From Patagioenas fasciata (lineage: Eukaryota; Chordata; Aves; Columbiformes; Columbidae), in the NCBI RefSeq assembly GCF_037038585.1, contig NC_092525.1, positions 30,034,367 to 30,098,366 on the forward strand: DNA of 64,000 bases. Reading direction: 5' to 3'. This document shows positions 58,561-64,000 of the stretch, piece by piece. Within the stretch, counting starts at the first letter, position 1. Each line of letters opens with the position of its first letter. The position numbers and the translations under genes are program-made. The notes below the pieces were generated by a model. That model did not search any database, was not told the DNA's origin, and saw nothing but the letters and a program-made list of their open reading frames with translations.

Positions 58561-61500
58561 GGCTTCAGTGGGACCTGACGATTGCTCTGCCCTCCCTGCT
58601 TTTGTTTGCTTTCCTCAGGGGCTGCGGGTCAGAGTGATGACATCTCCGCAGAGGAAAGGGTAATACAGACAGACGGGGCTTTTGCTGCACACGACAGGCG
58701 GCACGGCGTGAGCTCATCCTCCTCTCGTGGTACCACACCATGCTGACCTCCTCCGAGGATGCTTCTCAGAGGGGTGTTATGGCAGACCACGGGCGCTTCA
58801 GCACAGCCTCTCCTCATGCCTCGTGGAGAAATGGGAGCATTTCAGTCCTTGCTGACTCACTCCACTGGTGCTTTTGGAGCTGAGATGAACACCTGGTGAC
58901 AGGTCTTGGACTGACTGGGAAGGTAGCTCAGTGCACAGCTCCTGGGGGCTGGGTGTCCAGCGTGGGAAGGGAAGCTGTCTGTAGGTTGCCCGCCCTGGCT
59001 CCCTGGCTCAGGACACATGGGGCTGTGTGGGACAATACGACAGCGCGCAAGGTTGGGGGTACACGGTGCAGAGAAGAGAGCCTGCTGGGCAGGCAGTGGG
59101 GCCAGGGGAAGGCAGCAGCTCTGGCTGTGGGAGCAGAACTGGGGCAGGGGGACCCTGGCAACTCCAGTTTCACAGTGTGGGGCCAGCAGGGCCCCTCAGC
59201 ACAGGCTGGTGGAGCCAGGTAAGCTCCTGCAGACCCTTGAGGCAAGGTCACTGCTGCTTCCTTGGAAGCAAGCAAGTCAGTATTTCAACTTTGGAGTGAA
59301 AAAAAACCAGAAGGACATGCATACCCTGGCCAGTCATGTGTCTGGGTGGTAAACCAGACCTGATATGGTCTTGATAGCAGCTAGAGGAGCTGCATGCAGA
59401 TATTACGCACAGCTGAAAGAGGTCTCAGCTTTTGGTTCTTCCCCAAGATGGGATACACATCTGGTTTGGATTCAGGGTGCAAATGGTCTAGCCATGATTA
59501 ATGTGTTCAGAACTGAAATAGAAATGGAGGCAGGGAGGATGGTACAGCAATCTTATCATCTGGCTTCACATAATTTGATTTCAGTGATGCCCCATCCACT
59601 ATCTGATTGCTCTTTTCCTATTTAAACCTAGCCAAACCAGGAGGCTTTTGCTCACAGGCTTCTAGTACTATTTTATTTGGCAGTTATGGAATAAAAGAAT
59701 TTTAGTATTGCCTTAGAGTTTCTCCTGACATCTATCACAACCAATCCAGCTCATATGTGGGTGAACTGTGTTTTGATCCAATTATAAAATTCTATTGCAG
59801 TCTTGTTACATTCTTATCCCATGAGCATGTTGAAAAATTCAAGAGCAAAAGAAAATTCTACAAAATGTTTCTCATTTACTGTAGGCTTGGAGACACGAAA
59901 CTGCATCACACAGTCATTTGTGGAGGCTAATAGCAAACTAGGAAAACAACATATTCTTCAGGAAAAACCCACCCTTTTAATCAGGAGCAAGATTTAGAGG
60001 GGGAATAGTACGATCTGTGTTGTGGATATGGTTGTAGATAGTCTTACAGCCTTATTTCTGTTAATTGTAGCAACAAGAACTTTGTTGGTGTTCATCACCG
60101 AAGTTATGATGACAAAGGATCTGAGTTTGAAGACATTTCTGTGGATATATAAAAATGACAAAATTTGAAGGGAATTCAGACACAAAATGACCAAAGCAAC
60201 ACAGCTAACATCCCAATGGGTTATGATGAGTATAATACTTAAAAATAGAGATACATTACATACTCATAGCATCTCTATAGCAAAAATGCATCATTAAATC
60301 AACAGCCTGTGCACTGTTTGATTACCATGATGCAGAAGTTGATCTAGGATATTTCTGGCTCAACACTTCCACTGTCTTCAGGCTACAAAATATAATAAAG
60401 GGAATTAGGTATCTCCCATGCTCATTTGCTGTAGAAAGCCATGCAGAGGCATAGCTTCACAGAGTGCTGCTCCCAGGAGAGGAAATACACTTGCTTCAAG
60501 GATTTGTGACTCCAACCTGGTGGAGTCTCCACACACCTACAATCAGAATCCTCATCCTAAAGCTGCGTGATGACAGACATGCCAGGATCAAGCCAGCAAC
60601 CTTGGGCAAATGCAGGTGGCCCTGCAGCCAAACCACAGTGACAGTGCCAGGTCCAAACCTGGAGCTCAGGCTTCAGCTGGGAGCAGTTCAGCCACACCAA
60701 AAAAAACAACAACTCTTTCAGTTTCAAAAATACTGTTTATAATGCATCCCTTTCAGGTCTACAGCAATCTCACCTGCTGCAAAACATGTCACACCAGCTG
60801 CCCCAAGAGCAGCTGCTTTGGGGGTGACCTCAGGACAGACCTCTCTGTCTGGCCCTGCAAGTGAGCCCCTGGGGACACTGTGCTCTGAGGTACCAACATG
60901 CCAGTGCTGGGGTTGGCCAGAACACGGGCAGCCATACAAGGTGCTGGTTGTGGGTGCCCTGCACTGCTGGGCCAGCTCAGCCTTCCCACACCGGCGTGGT
61001 GAAACCCGTGGGGAGAAGCTCAAGGTGAGTGCCCACACTGGGCACCGAGGCTGAGCCACCCAGCACGGGCGAGATGAGGGCAGCGTGTGTGTGTGCTCAC
61101 AAGAGATGTTAGATCTTTCCCAAGGCTGCCTGCTCTTGGTTACATCCATTTTGCCTGTCTGTGATTCCAGTAGCTTAATAGTAAGTCCCGATTTCACTGT
61201 TTCCGAGGGTACAGACAGGTTGTTGGTCTCCAGCTTTGGAGTGCTATCTGTGTTTCTGCACCCCATGGAAGGGTGGCAAACATAGCACCTCTCCCCATGG
61301 CTTCCCCCGGTCACTCTGGACCCCGTCATTGAGCTCTGCCACAGAAATCTGTTCAGTCACAGAAGCAGATTGCTCCCATGAAGTGCAGAAATGTGATTTG
61401 CCAGTACTTATACTACAATATTAAATACTAGCATGTAGCTCTTTCACCTTTTCAGTTGCTTATAGCAAAAAATACTTGGTGTGAAATCCTGCCTCTACAA

Positions 61501-62769
61501 GGGTCAATGATAAAATCTGCATCAGTGACAGAGCAGCTTCTGCCCTTCCTATGGTGAATGCTTTTATTGGTTTTGCATTTAAAGCTGTTCCAATACAGCA
61601 CTTCTTTCATTGCCAGCCCAGAGCACTTGTACACTCACAAAGCTGGTGGAAAGAGTTCATTTCCATGCTTCCCTTGCCCTGGATGGGTCCCGTGCAGAGG
61701 AACGGCTGGGGTTTAGTGACAGCCCTTGCTGGGGGTTGTTCTCACATGGAAATGGATGGTTGCTTCGGCTCAGAGACAGAACACGCTCCAAGTGCAGCCG
61801 TAAGCCACCACGCCTCACCCCAGGCTCCAGCCCACTGTAGTTAATCATTAAATAATTCTCCTGGTGATGTTATCCAGTGCTGATAAATTACAGATTTCAT
61901 TGTTTTGCCTGGAGCAGCTTTAAATTGTGTTAATTTCATCAAAGATTGACACTGGCTTTATTTCCTTTTGTGACTGTTTTGTCCTGTAAAGGCAATGCAC
62001 ACTACAGACTTCAGATTGCTCATATAATTGGCACAATAGATTTTTTTCATCATATTTTGAGAAAATTGCAATCAGAGCCTTTGAAATACCAAGAACACTT
62101 AGATCAATAAAATACTAATGATGGCGTATTCAAAGAGAAATATTGCCTCAAATCCAATAGCTTTTAAAACAACCTTACTGTTGACCATGTTTGTTTTACA
62201 TGTGATCTCAGAATAATTTCTAATTTTATACAGCAGTGAATTTATTCCACCTACAACACAGATTTCTGACACAGGGTTTTCTCAAAAACTGAAGATAAAA
62301 TACATTATACATCTTCCTGATGAGCTAAACTATCATTGGTCTGATTCTCTCTTTTGGCAACAGAAAAAAATATCCCCAGGTAGTCCTATTCTGTTCATGC
62401 TGAAGAAAAAGGCAGTTTTAAGTTAGTGGGATCTTGATCATACCTTTTATGGCAAATTCCACCTATTTTGGAACAATGAACATAAGAGTTCGATGTGTAT
62501 TGGAGAAAACATATGGAAAATTTCAGAGCTGTAATTTACAGCTACAAAACTGATATTAAATATTTTCTGTACCAGCAACAATGTGATGCAGTACAATAGT
62601 CTGTTGTAGTAAAGAAGAGGAGGTTTTGATCGTTCGCTGTTGTAGCTCTCTGAACAGAATGCTGAGTTCGATGAGGAAATATCGAATAAAACTTCAAATC
62701 CTGTCTGAGTCTCTGTATCACAGCTGGTGTTTTTAATAGAGACTCTCAATAATTTCAGTGGGGTACCTG
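58561..62769. other. Intergenic with GC-richer patches, no gene recognised
   Basis: GC-richer blocks at about 58,560-59,250 and 60,440-61,090 are separated by AT-rich DNA. Overlapping open frames up to about 200 codons occur on both strands without any recognisable domain. A 41-base exon-like module lies at 58619-58659. Confidence 0.55.
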
Positions 62770-62829
62770 GGGTTTGTTTTGGTGTTTTTTGCTATTGGTT
62801 TGGGTTTGTTTTTTTTCTTTTTTTCTTTT
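62770..62829. repeat. G/T-rich low-complexity tract
   Basis: GGGGTTTGTTTTGG-type sequence running into a T-rich end, similar to the other G/T tracts of the window. Confidence 0.7.
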
Positions 62830-62881
62830 AGGCATGTGGTATAATGCAGTCTAAATCCCTAATTTGCTGTAAATGTGCCTA

Positions 62882-62905
62882 GAAATGAAATGAAATGAAA
62901 TGAAA
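62882..62905. repeat. (GAAAT)n microsatellite
   Basis: Four to five uninterrupted copies of GAAAT. Confidence 0.85.
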
Positions 62906-62914
62906 CAATGAATC

Positions 62915-63335
62915 AGGTGTCAGGTGCCCTGAGGCACTGATTAGAGTTCACGGCCCTGTCCAGCCTCACCTGGGGCCTCCCAGGAGCACTATTTAAGCTC
63001 AGCCCTGAGCCGACAACCTCTTTTTGGGCAATGCTGAAGGGATGCTGTTCTCTAGCTCTCTGTCCATGCACCGTATTCATCTGTACTCGACTGTGTGTGG
63101 ACCTCCTGTCCTGTCCCTATGTACGTGCCTGGCAATATATGGAATGTGTCTGACCCTGATCTGTGGACTGATCACCAAGCTTGGACTCAGACCAGCGTCA
63201 TCACCAGGAGCTTGCCTGATGCTGGGGGCTTGTGACTGAAGCTGCACTGCTCTCCTTGTCAGCCCTGATACTGCCCTCACCTCCTGCCTCCCTGCTGGAA
63301 GACGACATGCATTAGTCAAAGTAAATAAATCTGTT
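62915..63335 (+). repeat. LTR-like or retroposon remnant
   Basis: A GC-richer block of about 420 bases with a TATA-like CTATTTAAGC at 62989-62998 and a polyadenylation signal AATAAA at 63324-63329, about 330 bases apart. This is the layout of a solo LTR. Boundary TG/CA dinucleotides and a target-site duplication were not identified, so the call is tentative. Confidence 0.35.
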
Positions 63336-64000
63336 AATAGAGTTTTCTTAATCTAGAGGAATCTGCCCTGCCCTATGTCTCTCTTCCCTATTTTATATTA
63401 CAAGGCTGAACTTTCTCAGGAGAGTAAAAAAGCAGTTAGATCTAATATCAAGGGCAATTGCTGTGTCCAAGTTGGTTCACATGGACATGAACTAGTTTTC
63501 ATATCTAGTTTTCAAAACTTTTTGAGCCCCAGAAACATGGGGGCAGGAGCTGCAGTTCCTTCCAGGAAACAGCTGGCTGAAGCTTGAGCTGATGCAGAGC
63601 TGCTGCTGGGCTCCTGTTCTCTATCAGTCTCCTGTTTCCAAGGGGTTTCTGTGGTAACCAGTGCTGATGTGCTTGCTCACCTGCTTCACATTGTGTCTAC
63701 CTACTTTGTGTGCAAACCCAGGTTGTTGTTCAGGAATTTCATAAATCAAAACATGAGTCTCTTAGGGTCCATGCCTCCTGTGTGTGTCATGGCAAAAGAG
63801 ATGGTGTGGTGATGTGGTGGTTGAGACCTGAAAAGAAGCTGGATGGTCTGTCTCGGCTTGCTCTCTTCAGGACAGCATGTTAGGCAATGAATCAGTCCAA
63901 ATCCTGTGGAGTGTTTCAAGGGAAGAACTACAACAATTTGCAGCAGAATCAATCAGGTTAAAATTCCCCTAAATACCTCTCCTCAATAAATATCCAGCTC
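63336..64000. other. Intergenic, no gene recognised
   Basis: Unique sequence of mixed composition up to the window edge. Nothing was recognised. Confidence 0.6.

Noticed and set aside
60724..61329. 201-codon minus-strand open frame
   Set aside because: No recognisable domain, lies in a GC-richer patch with overlapping frames on the other strand, and no splice or promoter context.
13881..64000. Search for the miR-137 hairpin and DPYD exons
   Set aside because: The mature miR-137 core was not found on either strand and no DPYD-like exon was recognised, so they must lie beyond the window if synteny holds.

Overview
This is vertebrate nuclear DNA, most likely from a bird. It is AT-rich with few interspersed repeats, carries the 3' tail of a CR1 LINE, contains a longer dispersed repeat of a type I associate with bird genomes, and has one sharp CpG island over a multi-exon gene. 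No bacterial, viral or transposon gene is intact.

Positions 1-13,377 hold the 5' two-thirds of SNX7 (sorting nexin 7) on the minus strand. Six coding exons can be placed to the base (13377-13192, 7552-7370, 5503-5393, 4974-4810, 3781-3580, 1705-1506). They encode residues 1-349: an acidic N-terminal tail, a PX domain, the linker helix and the first part of the BAR domain. All junctions keep frame. The last part of the BAR domain (about 100 residues) is missing and should lie left of base 1. A CpG island of about 1 kb (about 12,885-13,880) covers exon 1 and the promoter.

Positions of about 13.9-64 kb show no convincing protein-coding gene. In human, the 5' side of SNX7 faces a large gene desert ending at MIR137HG and DPYD, and this stretch fits the SNX7-proximal part of that desert. 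Neither miR-137 nor a DPYD exon was seen. The stretch is mostly unique AT-rich DNA with scattered GC-richer patches, simple A/C- or G/T-rich tracts, a CR1 tail and an LTR-like remnant near 63 kb.

The points most worth a second look are two adjacent perfect palindromes built of TAAT-type homeodomain cores (46,281-46,322), several plus-strand exon-like modules with good splice sites (44.8, 49.7, 28.6, 58.6 kb and, antisense to SNX7, 9.7 kb), a tiny CpG-rich patch next to a CTCF-like motif (33.0 kb), and two diverged copies of an unnamed old repeat (25.5 and 31.4 kb).
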